Origin: Parapedobacter indicus
Lineage (GTDB): Bacteria; Bacteroidota; Bacteroidia; Sphingobacteriales; Sphingobacteriaceae
Direction: 5' to 3'
Assembly: GCF_900113765.1 (NCBI RefSeq)
Contig: NZ_FOQO01000009.1
Coordinates: 248,001-312,000 of the forward strand
Length of the DNA stretch: 64,000 nt
In this document: in pieces, positions 18,069-25,901 of the stretch
How positions within the stretch are numbered: position 1 is the stretch's first letter
How the letters are laid out: every line of letters starts with the position of its first letter
Position numbers and translations under genes: made by a program
The notes under the pieces: generated by a model
What the model was told of the DNA's origin: nothing
Database searches by the model: none
The model's input: the letters and a program-made list of their open reading frames with translations, nothing else

Positions 18069-18158
18069 ACATCAGGTTCATAGGTACGTACGACAAAGGT
18101 AGATATTTTATCGCTAACAGCCAACGAATGCGTAACAATCGTTCTCGATCGTGCAAAA

Positions 18159-18917
18159 TCATTCATAATAATCAAACCAGGAAACCACGTCGGCATGGCC
18201 GAGTTCGGATTTAGCCTGTTGATTATAATCACGAACAACGCGCCCGCTTTCCATCTGAATAAGACGCGTTCCATAACGCAACGCCTCGCCAATATTGTGG
18301 GTTACCAACAACGCAGTCAGCTTATTCTCCTGTATAATCCGATCGGCGATCTCCATCACTTCCCGGGCAGATCGCGGATCCAACGCCGCGGAAGGCTCGT
18401 CAAGCAACAGCACGTCTACATCCGTCATTACCGTCATCAATAACGTAAGCGCTTGCCGCTGTCCGCCACTCAGCGTGCCCATGGGTTGAGCCAGCTTATC
18501 TTCAAGCCCCATCCCTAAAGTTGACACCTTATCGCGCACTATTTGCGTGAACGTACGATCCATTCCCAATTTCATCCACTTCCGAGATCGGCGCAAGGCT
18601 GCCATTCGGAAGTTATCCAATATGGTTAGTGATGCAGCCGTTCCAAGTAGCGGATTTTGAAAAACACGGGCTACGCATTGGCTCCGGCGGTAGTCCGGCA
18701 GCCGCTGAATTTCTTTATTATGCAATCGAATACTGCCTGTGTCTGCATAGATATTACCCGCAATCAGATTAAGCAATGTGCTTTTTCCCGAACCATTCGC
18801 GCCAACAAGTACCGTATAACTCCCTGCATTCAGTTGGAGCGTTATATCTTGCACGGCGGTCACTTCGGTGGCCTTGCCGACATTAAATACTTTGGTGATA
18901 TGTTGAAGATCAAGCAT
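18159..18917 (-). CDS. ABC transporter ATP-binding protein (COG1101 type)
   Basis: 252 residues. Walker A GANGSGKST is at 39-47, signature LSGGQRQA at 149-156 and Walker B VLLLDEP at 169-175, followed by VTHNIGEALRYG. The family pairs with COG4120 permeases and a periplasmic lipoprotein (TrpXYZ-like amino-acid or related uptake). The permease gene lies 16 bp upstream in the same direction, but no substrate-binding protein is found nearby. Energises uptake of an unidentified small solute across the inner membrane. Confidence 0.9.
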   Translation of the reverse strand: MLDLQHITKVFNVGKATEVTAVQDITLQLNAGSYTVLVGANGSGKSTLLNLIAGNIYADTGSIRLHNKEIQRLPDYRRSQCVARVFQNPLLGTAASLTILDNFRMAALRRSRKWMKLGMDRTFTQIVRDKVSTLGMGLEDKLAQPMGTLSGGQRQALTLLMTVMTDVDVLLLDEPSAALDPRSAREVMEIADRIIQENKLTALLVTHNIGEALRYGTRLIQMESGRVVRDYNQQAKSELGHADVVSWFDYYE

Positions 18918-18933
18918 CCGATATTTCTATTAA

Positions 18934-19812
18934 TCATCGCCTACTGAGTTGCAGAATGCCGCCCATCCTTGGCAAAGCGACAATGAACAAAACCAGTAGT
19001 GAAGTCGTTAGCTTCAGTAGGTTCGCATCCACACCGACTCCAAGAGCCGCGGCCAATATCAATTGAAAAATGACAACACCAAAAAGCACACAAACTAACA
19101 TGACGGAAATTGCACGGACTTTCAAAAAGTTAATTGCCGTATCTCCTATAATTACCGCACCCAAGCCACTGATGACAATACCTATCCCCATATTTATATC
19201 CGTAAACCCCTGAAATTGTGCCATTAATGATCCACTACAGGCTACCAATGCATTGGATATTGCTAGGCCGTATACTTTCATCCGCGACGTATTGACGCCT
19301 TGGGCCCGTATCATCGGTTCGCTGTCGCCCGTAGCTCGCATCGCGATACCAAAATCACTCCGAAGCAAATAGCTCATGACCAAAAATAAGATAGCCAACA
19401 TGATCAGCAGCACTGACAGAGTATTGTGATCCGGACTTTCAAACACTCCAAATCCTGAAAATATATCCATGTAGCCGAGTAAAGGCATATTCGAGCGACC
19501 CAACAACACCAGGTTGACCGAATATAGCGCCGTCATCACCAATATCCCAGCTAAAAGTGCATGGATCCGAAGACGGGTATGGATCAATGCTGTGCAGCTT
19601 CCCGCCAGCGCGCCCCCGGCCAATGCCAAAAACAACGTAACTATTGCAGAGGAACCCTGGGCCAATCCCACTGCTGTAATCACCGCACCTAACGTGTAGC
19701 TCCCATCTGTGGTAATATCGGGAATATTAAAAATCTTCATGGAAAGAAAAAGGCCGATGACCAAGGGACCGAAACACATGGCCTGAATAATTGCTGCTAC
19801 GTAAAAATCCAT
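18934..19812 (-). CDS. ABC transporter permease (COG4120 type)
   Basis: 292 residues with eight or more hydrophobic helices. FGPLVIGLFLSMKIFNIPDITTDGSYTLGA at the start and ATGDSEPMIRAQGVNTSRMKVYGLAISNAL in the middle are hallmarks of the COG4120 permeases (branched-chain-permease-like; TrpY family). It forms the channel for the adjacent ATPase. Its start codon shares base 19812 with the stop codon of ribD, so it is probably in one transcript with ribD, suggesting but not proving a link to vitamin or nucleobase metabolism. Confidence 0.88.
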   Translation of the reverse strand: MDFYVAAIIQAMCFGPLVIGLFLSMKIFNIPDITTDGSYTLGAVITAVGLAQGSSAIVTLFLALAGGALAGSCTALIHTRLRIHALLAGILVMTALYSVNLVLLGRSNMPLLGYMDIFSGFGVFESPDHNTLSVLLIMLAILFLVMSYLLRSDFGIAMRATGDSEPMIRAQGVNTSRMKVYGLAISNALVACSGSLMAQFQGFTDINMGIGIVISGLGAVIIGDTAINFLKVRAISVMLVCVLFGVVIFQLILAAALGVGVDANLLKLTTSLLVLFIVALPRMGGILQLSRR

Positions 19813-20876
19813 TAGGTGGTTTGATAATGATTTCGGTAATAAATATCCAGACGATCTGCACCGATACTACGACTTTCTGACACCGCAGCATGCAATGCCG
19901 GCGAGGGGATTCCGTCACCCCACGTATTGTGAGAAGTAAATATGCGAGCCTCGTCCCACAATCCGGCCTCTATAAATAGGTTAAGTGTCTTCCTCCCTCC
20001 TTCCACTATCAGCGATTGGACGTCCATCAAATATAATTGATAAAGGATCTTTTGTGGCAAGTAAAAGTCCATATCCTCCAATTCAATGTATTTAACCCCA
20101 TCCGTCCAATCTGACCGGGAAGCATTGAAAACGATTGTTTCAGCACTTCCGTCAAACAGCTCCAAATCTGTTGGCACGACAAGGTGCTTATCAATCAGAA
20201 TCCGTTTGGGATTTCTGCCTTTCCATTCTCGCACCGTGAGCTGCGGACGATCGGCTAAGGCCGTCTTAGCTCCCACCAACACGGCATCTTCCTCACTGCG
20301 CCAACGATGCACTACCTGCTTAGCCACCGGCCCAGTTATCCAGCGTTGTGTCCCAGAAGCAGGTGCCATGTAACCATCTGCTGTTTGCGCCCATTTAAGG
20401 ATAACATACGGTCGTTGATGCTGTACCCTCGTCATAAATCTACGGTTGACCCAAAGCGCTTCCCTCGCCAATACCCCTTCAACCACTTCGATACCAGCAT
20501 CCCTCAACAGCTGAATGCCTTGGCCATTTACCTGGCCGAACGGATCCCTGCAGGCAATCACCACCCGGCCAACGCGGTGATCAGCCAACAGCTGGGCACA
20601 AGGAGGGGTTTTTCCATAATGTGCACAGGGTTCCAAGCTCACATACATCGTGGCAGATTTAAATAACTCGGCAGCATTATCACCATACCGCCGTTGTACA
20701 TCCGCAATCACCAATGCCTCCGCGTGCGGACCGCCAAATTTTCGGTGATAATCTTCTGCTACAATATGCCCGTTGTGCACAAGCACCGCTCCTACCATAG
20801 GATTAGGGCTAACCCACCCGGCTCCCAATTGGGCTAACTCTAAACAACGCCGCATATAAGGTTCGTGCTCTTGCAT
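19812..20876 (-). CDS. ribD: Bifunctional riboflavin deaminase/reductase
   Basis: 355 residues. The N-terminal deaminase domain has HAEALV and the zinc-binding PCAHYGKTPPC (about residues 80-90). The C-terminal reductase domain has LKWAQTADGYMA and LIVEGGRKTLN. It performs the second and third steps of riboflavin synthesis, deamination and NADPH reduction of the pyrimidine intermediate. Start chosen at ATG 20876 (MQEHEPYM), because a TATGTTTG -7 element (20888-20881) ends four bases before it, implying a leaderless transcript. Divergent from prmC; the ABC permease follows immediately. Confidence 0.93.
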   Translation of the reverse strand: MQEHEPYMRRCLELAQLGAGWVSPNPMVGAVLVHNGHIVAEDYHRKFGGPHAEALVIADVQRRYGDNAAELFKSATMYVSLEPCAHYGKTPPCAQLLADHRVGRVVIACRDPFGQVNGQGIQLLRDAGIEVVEGVLAREALWVNRRFMTRVQHQRPYVILKWAQTADGYMAPASGTQRWITGPVAKQVVHRWRSEEDAVLVGAKTALADRPQLTVREWKGRNPKRILIDKHLVVPTDLELFDGSAETIVFNASRSDWTDGVKYIELEDMDFYLPQKILYQLYLMDVQSLIVEGGRKTLNLFIEAGLWDEARIFTSHNTWGDGIPSPALHAAVSESRSIGADRLDIYYRNHYQTT

Positions 20877-20880
20877 GTTG

Positions 20881-20888
20881 CAAACATA
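20881..20888 (-). promoter_or_regulatory. -7 element of ribD (leaderless)
   Basis: TATGTTTG on the minus strand, matching TAnnTTTG, ends 4 nt before the ribD ATG. The -33 TTG spacing is poor (16 nt at best). Confidence 0.5.
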
Positions 20889-20941
20889 CTTAAAATGTGC
20901 CAATCAATGTTCAGCAAACGAACCCTTCGTGACAATCGCAC

Positions 20942-20971
20942 TTGGCGATCCGAAAGTATCCCGTATTTTTG
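20942..20971 (+). promoter_or_regulatory. Promoter of prmC (leaderless)
   Basis: TTG (20942-20944), 19 nt, then TATTTTTG (20964-20971). The ATG at 20976 lies 4 nt later, so transcription should begin at or next to the start codon. Confidence 0.6.
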
Positions 20972-20975
20972 TACA

Positions 20976-21842
20976 ATGCGGCAACTAGCAAGCGTAGAAC
21001 AGCAATTTATAGACGAACTGACAGATTTTTATGACGCCGGGGAGGCCCGACAGCTATATCTCCTCGTTTTAGAAGATCAATTAGGATGGACCCGACATGA
21101 TTATCTCCGGCGTAGGCAAGAACTCATTGACGACCAGCGAATCAATAGATTGCTTGAAGTACTATCTTCTCTGAAAAAGGCCAAACCCATACAGTACATT
21201 CTGGGATACACCTGGTTTATGGGGATGAAATTGACGGTCGACCAGGCTGTGCTGATTCCCCGGCCTGAGACGGAAGAATTGGTTCAGCTCATCATCGACC
21301 AACAACGGTCTACTCATAACGATTCACCCAGTATCATCGATATCGGTACGGGCAGCGGCTGTATCGCTGTTGCACTTAAAAGGGCACTTCCTCGTGCCAT
21401 TCTCCACGCGTTGGATGTTTCCAAGGACGCCTTGCGTGTCGCTAAACAAAATGCCGATACGCAAGGTGTGTCTATCGAATGGATCCAAGCAGACATTCTT
21501 GAATGGGATGTTACCTTCCAAACAGATCAGCTATTTGACACGGTCGTAAGCAATCCGCCTTATATTACCGACCAAGAACGAAGTGAAATGCATGCCAATG
21601 TTTTAGCCCATGAACCTCATTTGGCTCTCTTCGTTGGCGACAGTGCCCCTTTGCTGTTTTACGAACACATTGCGGCATTTGCGTTGAAACACCTTCGGCG
21701 AGGGGGCAACCTCTACTTCGAAATCAACCGCAATTATGGCTTAGCCGTATGCGATCTATTACAAAAAAAAGGGTTCAAGGATGTCCAGCTGTATCCGGAC
21801 CTGCAAGGGGCTGACCGTATGATTCACGCCAAGAAAATTTAA
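20976..21842 (+). CDS. prmC: Peptide chain release factor N5-glutamine methyltransferase
   Basis: 288 residues from ATG 20976 (MRQLASVEQQF). Upstream in-frame codons to 20865 are rejected because they run through the promoter and the divergent ribD start. The Rossmann SAM motif DIGTGSGCIAVALKR and the catalytic NPPY (in VVSNPPYIT) identify PrmC/HemK, which methylates the GGQ glutamine of release factors RF1/RF2. The N-terminal helical substrate domain and IPRPETEELV linker are intact. Confidence 0.94.
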   Translation: MRQLASVEQQFIDELTDFYDAGEARQLYLLVLEDQLGWTRHDYLRRRQELIDDQRINRLLEVLSSLKKAKPIQYILGYTWFMGMKLTVDQAVLIPRPETEELVQLIIDQQRSTHNDSPSIIDIGTGSGCIAVALKRALPRAILHALDVSKDALRVAKQNADTQGVSIEWIQADILEWDVTFQTDQLFDTVVSNPPYITDQERSEMHANVLAHEPHLALFVGDSAPLLFYEHIAAFALKHLRRGGNLYFEINRNYGLAVCDLLQKKGFKDVQLYPDLQGADRMIHAKKI

Positions 21843-21845
21843 TCA

Positions 21846-21953
21846 ATGGAAAACGATTGGAAACGGAAGGCAGAAATTCGAGAAATGTTAACCATTGATT
21901 TAAAAGCAGTTGTTAGCGATCGAAAATTATCTGAAATTTATTTTGGACGATAA
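21846..21953 (+). CDS. Possible 35-residue small protein between prmC and tRNA-Lys
   Basis: Short charged open frame starting MENDWKRKAEIREML, 3 nt after the prmC stop and in the same direction. No family recognised. Its 3' end overlaps the -33 box of the tRNA promoter. Could be a coupled small gene or chance. Confidence 0.25.
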   Translation: MENDWKRKAEIREMLTIDLKAVVSDRKLSEIYFGR

Positions 21954-21973
21954 AGTCGATAATCCTATCTTTG
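21942..21973 (+). promoter_or_regulatory. Promoter of tRNA-Lys
   Basis: TTTG (21942-21945), 20 nt, TATCTTTG (21966-21973), both at consensus, placed 40 nt upstream of the tRNA. Confidence 0.65.
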
Positions 21974-22013
21974 CACCACTTTCCAAAAAAGGAAAAGCGC
22001 TCTTAAAAACAAT

Positions 22014-22086
22014 GATTCCGTAGCTCAGCTGGTAGAGCAATACACTTTTAATGTATGGGTCCTGGGTTCGAATCCCAGCGGGATCA
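22014..22086 (+). tRNA. tRNA-Lys (anticodon TTT)
   Basis: 73 nt. Acceptor stem GATTCCG/CGGGATC closes seven pairs including one G-U. D-arm AGCTCAGCTGGTAGAGC, anticodon loop CTTTTAA with TTT, and T-arm CTGGGTTCGAATCCCAG are all canonical. CCA is not encoded. The neighbouring recombinase frame reads through it antisense. Confidence 0.95.
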
Positions 22087-23623
22087 CTTCTTGGGACAAG
22101 TCTAAAAATGATAGACTTGTCCCATTTTTTTTACTCTGTAACTTGCTGTTATTCTGATAGATAAGAGCGATCGCAGAATTTAGCCTCGGAGTTCGATGTT
22201 GTGTTCCGTCAAATTCCAAAAAATCGGGGAACATCGAACTCACTATAAGCCTTTTTTCCTCAATATCGCCGTTTTCATACCGTCTATCAATGTTTGCGAC
22301 CTTTTTTAAGGTGGATGCTACTAAGTCTTTTATCTCCGTTCCCACTACTGCCAAGTCGTTTAATCTACGTTCCAAAACCTCAATCTTTCCTTTGGTCAAT
22401 TTCTTTACTTCTTGGAAGTCGTCATCTGCCATTTCTCCATCGGCATTTTTTAAAAGCGCATTTTGATAGCGTTTGTTCAACGCATCAATCTCACCTATGA
22501 TATTTGTCCGTTCGGTATTTTGGGCTTTGGTTTTGTTATTGAAATCTTTTATAAAGGCTTCGATAAAAACATCGACCATACCCTCTTTTGGCGACATATA
22601 CCGTAACTGTTTTAAGAAAGCCTCATTGGCGGTTTCGGCTTTGAACCGTACTCCGCAGGAGGAAGTGCAATGATAGTAGTAATAGTAATTGCCCATCTTG
22701 CCTTTTGAGGCACTTCCTGTGAGCATCCTATTACAATTAGGGTTAGGGCATTTAATAAACCCTCTAAGCGGTAGATTGTCCATAGCCACGATTTTAGGCT
22801 TTACAACCCTCTTTCTCCCATCGAGAATATCCTGTACATCCGCAAAGGTCTTTTCGCTGATTAATGGCTCATGCTGTCCTTTGACAAAATATCCCTTTTC
22901 CTCTTTGTAAGGAGGAATGAATATTTTGCCACAGTACAGGGGGTTTCGGACGGCTACCCAAAAGTTATTTTTGCTGAACCGACCTTTTCCATCGGCTTTC
23001 TCCCGAACCATTTTCCATATCTGTTCCGTATTGAAGTTATTGGAAATGATTTGTTCAAACGCCCATTTTAAAAGTGGTGCTTCAAAATCATGGGGTGCAA
23101 TGAATTTCTTTTTGCCCTCTGTTATCTTATTGACATATCCCAAAGGAGCAGTACCCATATACCGCCCCTCTTTTTTCGCCCTGCGCATTCCGTGAAAGAC
23201 ATTTAATGCACGTCTGTCGTTCTCAACTTCCGGTGAAGCGAGATAGAACGCAAGCATGATTTTATTTTCGGGAATGGTAAGGTCTAAGGGCTGTTCTATC
23301 GCAACAGGCTCAACGCCATGTGTCCGTAACTGGTTAATCATTTGGTAGGCATCCCCTGCATTTCTACTGAACCTATCCCATTTGGTAAATAATATTATTG
23401 ACCCCGCTTTGTTGTTCTTTGTTTTACGCAGGTTGGATAAATATTTCTGCCACTCTGGACGTTTAAAAGATTTTGCCGAATGGTCTTCTATGTAAACATC
23501 CCTTACCGGAATGCCCTTTATCTCGCAATATTTTCTTAATCGGTCTTCTTGGTCACGTTGCGAATATCCCTTGTCCGCTTGCTCGTCTGTCGATACACGT
23601 ATGTATAAATCTGCCTTTCTCAT
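22025..23623 (-). CDS. Large serine recombinase (island integrase)
   Basis: About 532 residues from ATG 23623 (GTG 23626 is the alternative). The N-terminal resolvase domain has YIRVSTDEQ with the nucleophile Ser11, then the recombinase domain, and a zinc-ribbon with CPNPNCNRM and a second Cys pair (CTSSCGVRF). A coiled-coil of about 80 residues (NTERTNIIGEIDALNKRYQN onward) follows. These enzymes integrate and excise mobile elements. The last ~20 residues (IPLGFEPRTHTLKVYCSTS) are the antisense translation of tRNA-Lys, so the element's end lies at the tRNA and the native C-terminus may differ in the excised form. Confidence 0.92.
   Translation of the reverse strand: MRKADLYIRVSTDEQADKGYSQRDQEDRLRKYCEIKGIPVRDVYIEDHSAKSFKRPEWQKYLSNLRKTKNNKAGSIILFTKWDRFSRNAGDAYQMINQLRTHGVEPVAIEQPLDLTIPENKIMLAFYLASPEVENDRRALNVFHGMRRAKKEGRYMGTAPLGYVNKITEGKKKFIAPHDFEAPLLKWAFEQIISNNFNTEQIWKMVREKADGKGRFSKNNFWVAVRNPLYCGKIFIPPYKEEKGYFVKGQHEPLISEKTFADVQDILDGRKRVVKPKIVAMDNLPLRGFIKCPNPNCNRMLTGSASKGKMGNYYYYYHCTSSCGVRFKAETANEAFLKQLRYMSPKEGMVDVFIEAFIKDFNNKTKAQNTERTNIIGEIDALNKRYQNALLKNADGEMADDDFQEVKKLTKGKIEVLERRLNDLAVVGTEIKDLVASTLKKVANIDRRYENGDIEEKRLIVSSMFPDFLEFDGTQHRTPRLNSAIALIYQNNSKLQSKKNGTSLSFLDLSQEVIPLGFEPRTHTLKVYCSTS
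22080..22088. other. Candidate attL core at the tRNA-Lys 3' end
   Basis: GGGATCACT spanning the tRNA 3' end recurs exactly at 34191-34199, near the far end of the accessory island. Nine bases can match by chance, so this is tentative. Confidence 0.25.
22092..22132 (+). terminator. Strong terminator after tRNA-Lys
   Basis: TGGGACAAGTCTA pairs perfectly with TAGACTTGTCCCA (13 bp) and is followed by eight T. It starts 6 nt after the tRNA. Confidence 0.85.
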
Positions 23624-23649
23624 CACAACAGTTTTCCTTGTTCATTTGG

Positions 23650-23811
23650 TTAAAGTTTTCCTCTTAGATATTGGTTAACTGCAATGTGAGCTATCTTCTT
23701 GACAAACTCCAAGATGGTTTTTGCTTCCTCTATATCGACCTCTGTTCCTTTCTTTTTCAAGATTTGTACAACTCTTTCGGGTGTTAAATCGTTCGCTTTT
23801 TCTTTCTCCAT
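23650..23811 (-). CDS. Small hypothetical protein paired with the recombinase
   Basis: 53 residues from ATG 23811 (MEKEKANDLTPERVVQIL); the frame extends up to 23841. Helical and charged, with a repeat-like DLTPERVVQILKKKG..EAKTILEFV. It ends 26 nt ahead of the recombinase gene, same strand, so probably co-transcribed. No function recognised; possibly an accessory factor for recombination. Confidence 0.65.
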   Translation of the reverse strand: MEKEKANDLTPERVVQILKKKGTEVDIEEAKTILEFVKKIAHIAVNQYLRGKL

Positions 23812-23826
23812 CTTCAATTGATTTTT

Positions 23827-23859
23827 GCCTGTTAACCGCACGGATTAATCCGCACAGGC
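23827..23859. promoter_or_regulatory. Palindromic region upstream of the recombinase operon
   Basis: GCCTGT ... GGATTAATCC ... ACAGGC: a perfect 10-bp palindrome inside a wider inverted repeat, 15-50 bp upstream of the small protein start. It may be an operator. Confidence 0.3.
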
Positions 23860-24300
23860 AAACTTATCGCACTGATGGAGTGGATATTGGATTGTGTCTT
23901 TGGGTTGAATTACTTGGCATAGTCTGCCTGTTTAGAACCATTTCGGCAATGCTATCCTCATTACTTCCACGTTTGGTTATGCCTAAAAAGCGAGTATGCC
24001 TGTTGTTCACGTTTCATGGAGCAAAGGTTGGACGTGTTCTTAACGTAGGCAAAAGGTCATGCAAGTTTGAAAAAAAATCTCCACCCGTTGGGTAGTATTT
24101 GTTTCCCAAAACCTTGTGCATCCTAAACACTAACCTTTGATGCTCCCGAAACGAAACACAGCATACTCCGGCTCTTTACACGAATAAAAAAAATGTCAGG
24201 CATGAGGAATATAAGCAGTGGAAATGGTATTGAAACAAAACAACAGCACCAACTCTCATTGCCGAATAAATCAAAAAAATCAATTCAAAACAGTAAAGAA
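23860..24300. other. Gene-free stretch between recombinase operon and ardA
   Basis: No convincing gene on either strand; short open frames here have no recognisable content. It presumably holds divergent promoters for the recombinase operon and ardA; no TAnnTTTG element was convincingly placed. Confidence 0.4.
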
Positions 24301-24834
24301 ATGACACATCAAATAAACACATCGGAAGCAAGGGTATATGTAGGCACATACGGAAAATATAATGACGGTTCAATCTTCGGGGAATGGCTCAAGCTGTCCG
24401 ACTATGCAGATAAAAACGAGTTTTACACGGCTTGCAAGGAGTTACACAATGACGAGACAGACCCCGAATTTATGTTCCAAGACTACGAGAATATCCCAAA
24501 CGGATTAATCGGCGAAAGTTGGATAAGCGATAGCATATTTGAGTTTTTGGAGGCTTTGGAAGATATGGACGAAACCCGAAAAGAGGCATTCCTAATATGG
24601 TGCGGAAACGGACACCGTAAGCTATCCGAGGGCGATATTGACGACCTAATAAGCGACTTTGACGATGACTATATAGGCGAGTACAAGGACGAGGAAGATT
24701 TTGCCTATGAACAGGTAGAGCAAATGGACTTGCCCGAATTTGCAAAAACGTACTTCGATTATGAGGCTTATGCCCGTGACCTGTTTAGCGGTGACTATTG
24801 GAGTGATAGCGGTCATGTATTTTATAATTCTTGA
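24301..24834 (+). CDS. ardA: Antirestriction protein ArdA
   Basis: 177 residues from ATG 24301 (MTHQINTSEARVYVGTYGKYN); the open frame extends to 24193 but homologues start at the second site. Highly acidic DNA-mimic protein: VYVGTYGKYNDGS, GEWLKLSDY, then long Asp/Glu-rich stretches (DDLISDFDDDYIGEYKDEED). ArdA occupies the DNA-binding groove of type I restriction enzymes and so protects incoming mobile DNA. Its presence marks this island as derived from a conjugative or mobilisable element. A strong terminator follows directly. Confidence 0.92.
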   Translation: MTHQINTSEARVYVGTYGKYNDGSIFGEWLKLSDYADKNEFYTACKELHNDETDPEFMFQDYENIPNGLIGESWISDSIFEFLEALEDMDETRKEAFLIWCGNGHRKLSEGDIDDLISDFDDDYIGEYKDEEDFAYEQVEQMDLPEFAKTYFDYEAYARDLFSGDYWSDSGHVFYNS

Positions 24835-24840
24835 ATTTTC

Positions 24841-24868
24841 GGGAACGGTGCGCCGTTCCCATTTTTAT
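24841..24868 (+). terminator. Terminator of ardA
   Basis: GGGAACGG-TGCG-CCGTTCCC hairpin followed by ATTTTTATT. Confidence 0.8.
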
Positions 24869-25136
24869 TAAATCCGGTAGGAAAAAAGACAGATCCTTTC
24901 GGTGGTCGGGACCGTCTTTTTGCGGAAAGCGGAACACCCCCTTTGTAAAATGCCTCCGCCTCATCATTCCTCACACCTGCATTTTTCAAATAGGTTACAT
25001 TCGGAGTGAGTTGAGACGAAAAAGAAAGTAGCAAAGAAACCAAAGATTGTAGTTGATTAACTTTTACATTAATTGCTGATAATGAAAGCTTTTTATTCTT
25101 TAAATTTGTTACTACAACCAGATAAACGCAATAATA
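24869..25136. other. Non-coding stretch between ardA and the DUF6236-like gene
   Basis: Contains an imperfect inverted pair (GAAAAAAGAC...GTCTTTTTGC) and near its end a TAAATTTG -7 element (25101-25108) for the next gene. No gene seen. Confidence 0.4.
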
Positions 25137-25655
25137 ATGAAAAAATACATCTACTATCCAAATTTTGAACCTCCTGAAAATGAATGGTTAAAATTCTCAA
25201 TTTTATATTTAGATAAGTTCGAAAGTATTATACCATATAACCGACAACATTTGATTAGTAACGACTATCGGAAGCTTCAAAATGAAACGGATTTGGTGGA
25301 CTTTTTCTCTCCAGAGTACTATCAAGGTGAACAAGCTTCATTGAAAGCCATTTCCGAAGCTGAAAGAATTATAAAGAGAACTTACGAATCAAGCTTCCTT
25401 TTTAACAGAGTTAATATTTTTAGAGATTGGAAAAATCCAAATACTTGGGACTACCAAATTTATGGAGAAAAATTTTCAAATTCTTGGGTTGAATTTTGTG
25501 AAGGCGAAAAGATTGGACGAAGAAATGCCGATGGTATTGTATTACCAAGAAGCCTTGCTTTCTTATATATGACACATCTCGCAAAAGCAATTGCATTTGA
25601 AAGAAATGGTAGTATTATTACAGACAATTTACAACTACAATTATACGTTCAATGA
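25137..25655 (+). CDS. DUF6236-like protein, probably truncated
   Basis: 172 residues beginning MKKYIYYPNFEPPENEW, resembling the N-terminal half of DUF6236 proteins (MK..YYP start, LYLDKFESIIP, then ITDNLQ near the end). The family usually continues for another 100 or so residues. Here the frame stops and a different frame (25591-25884) carries on with a well-formed coding-like sequence. This suggests a frameshift or fusion. Much more AT-rich than neighbouring core genes, consistent with transfer. Function unknown. Confidence 0.55.
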   Translation: MKKYIYYPNFEPPENEWLKFSILYLDKFESIIPYNRQHLISNDYRKLQNETDLVDFFSPEYYQGEQASLKAISEAERIIKRTYESSFLFNRVNIFRDWKNPNTWDYQIYGEKFSNSWVEFCEGEKIGRRNADGIVLPRSLAFLYMTHLAKAIAFERNGSIITDNLQLQLYVQ

Positions 25656-25884
25656 AATAGCAAGAGAAATCATAAGACTTGGGATTGATATCGCCACCAT
25701 ACCTCTTGCATTTTACACTTTAGCCCATAATTCAGAAGCTTTAAATCAAGAATATATAAAAGAAGTTTTTGGAAGTTTAAGTATTATTGGTGGAGGATAT
25801 TATGGTATCCGCAAATCACTTTATGATAAACGAGATGAAAGAATATGTAAAAAATATTTAGCAAGACTCCATCATTTAAAATAA
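25591..25884 (+). CDS. Hypothetical protein, possibly the displaced C-terminal part of the preceding gene
   Basis: 97 residues in a frame +1 to the previous gene, overlapping it by 65 bp. From about residue 19 it looks genuine (FNEIAREIIRLGID, then a hydrophobic IATIPLAFYTL, then a glycine-rich SIIGGGYYGIRKSLYD and a basic end). No family recognised. Either translated by coupling to the upstream stop or the remains of a frameshifted longer gene. Confidence 0.4.
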   Translation: MHLKEMVVLLQTIYNYNYTFNEIAREIIRLGIDIATIPLAFYTLAHNSEALNQEYIKEVFGSLSIIGGGYYGIRKSLYDKRDERICKKYLARLHHLK

Positions 25885-25901
25885 GATGAATTAGTCACGA
25901 C

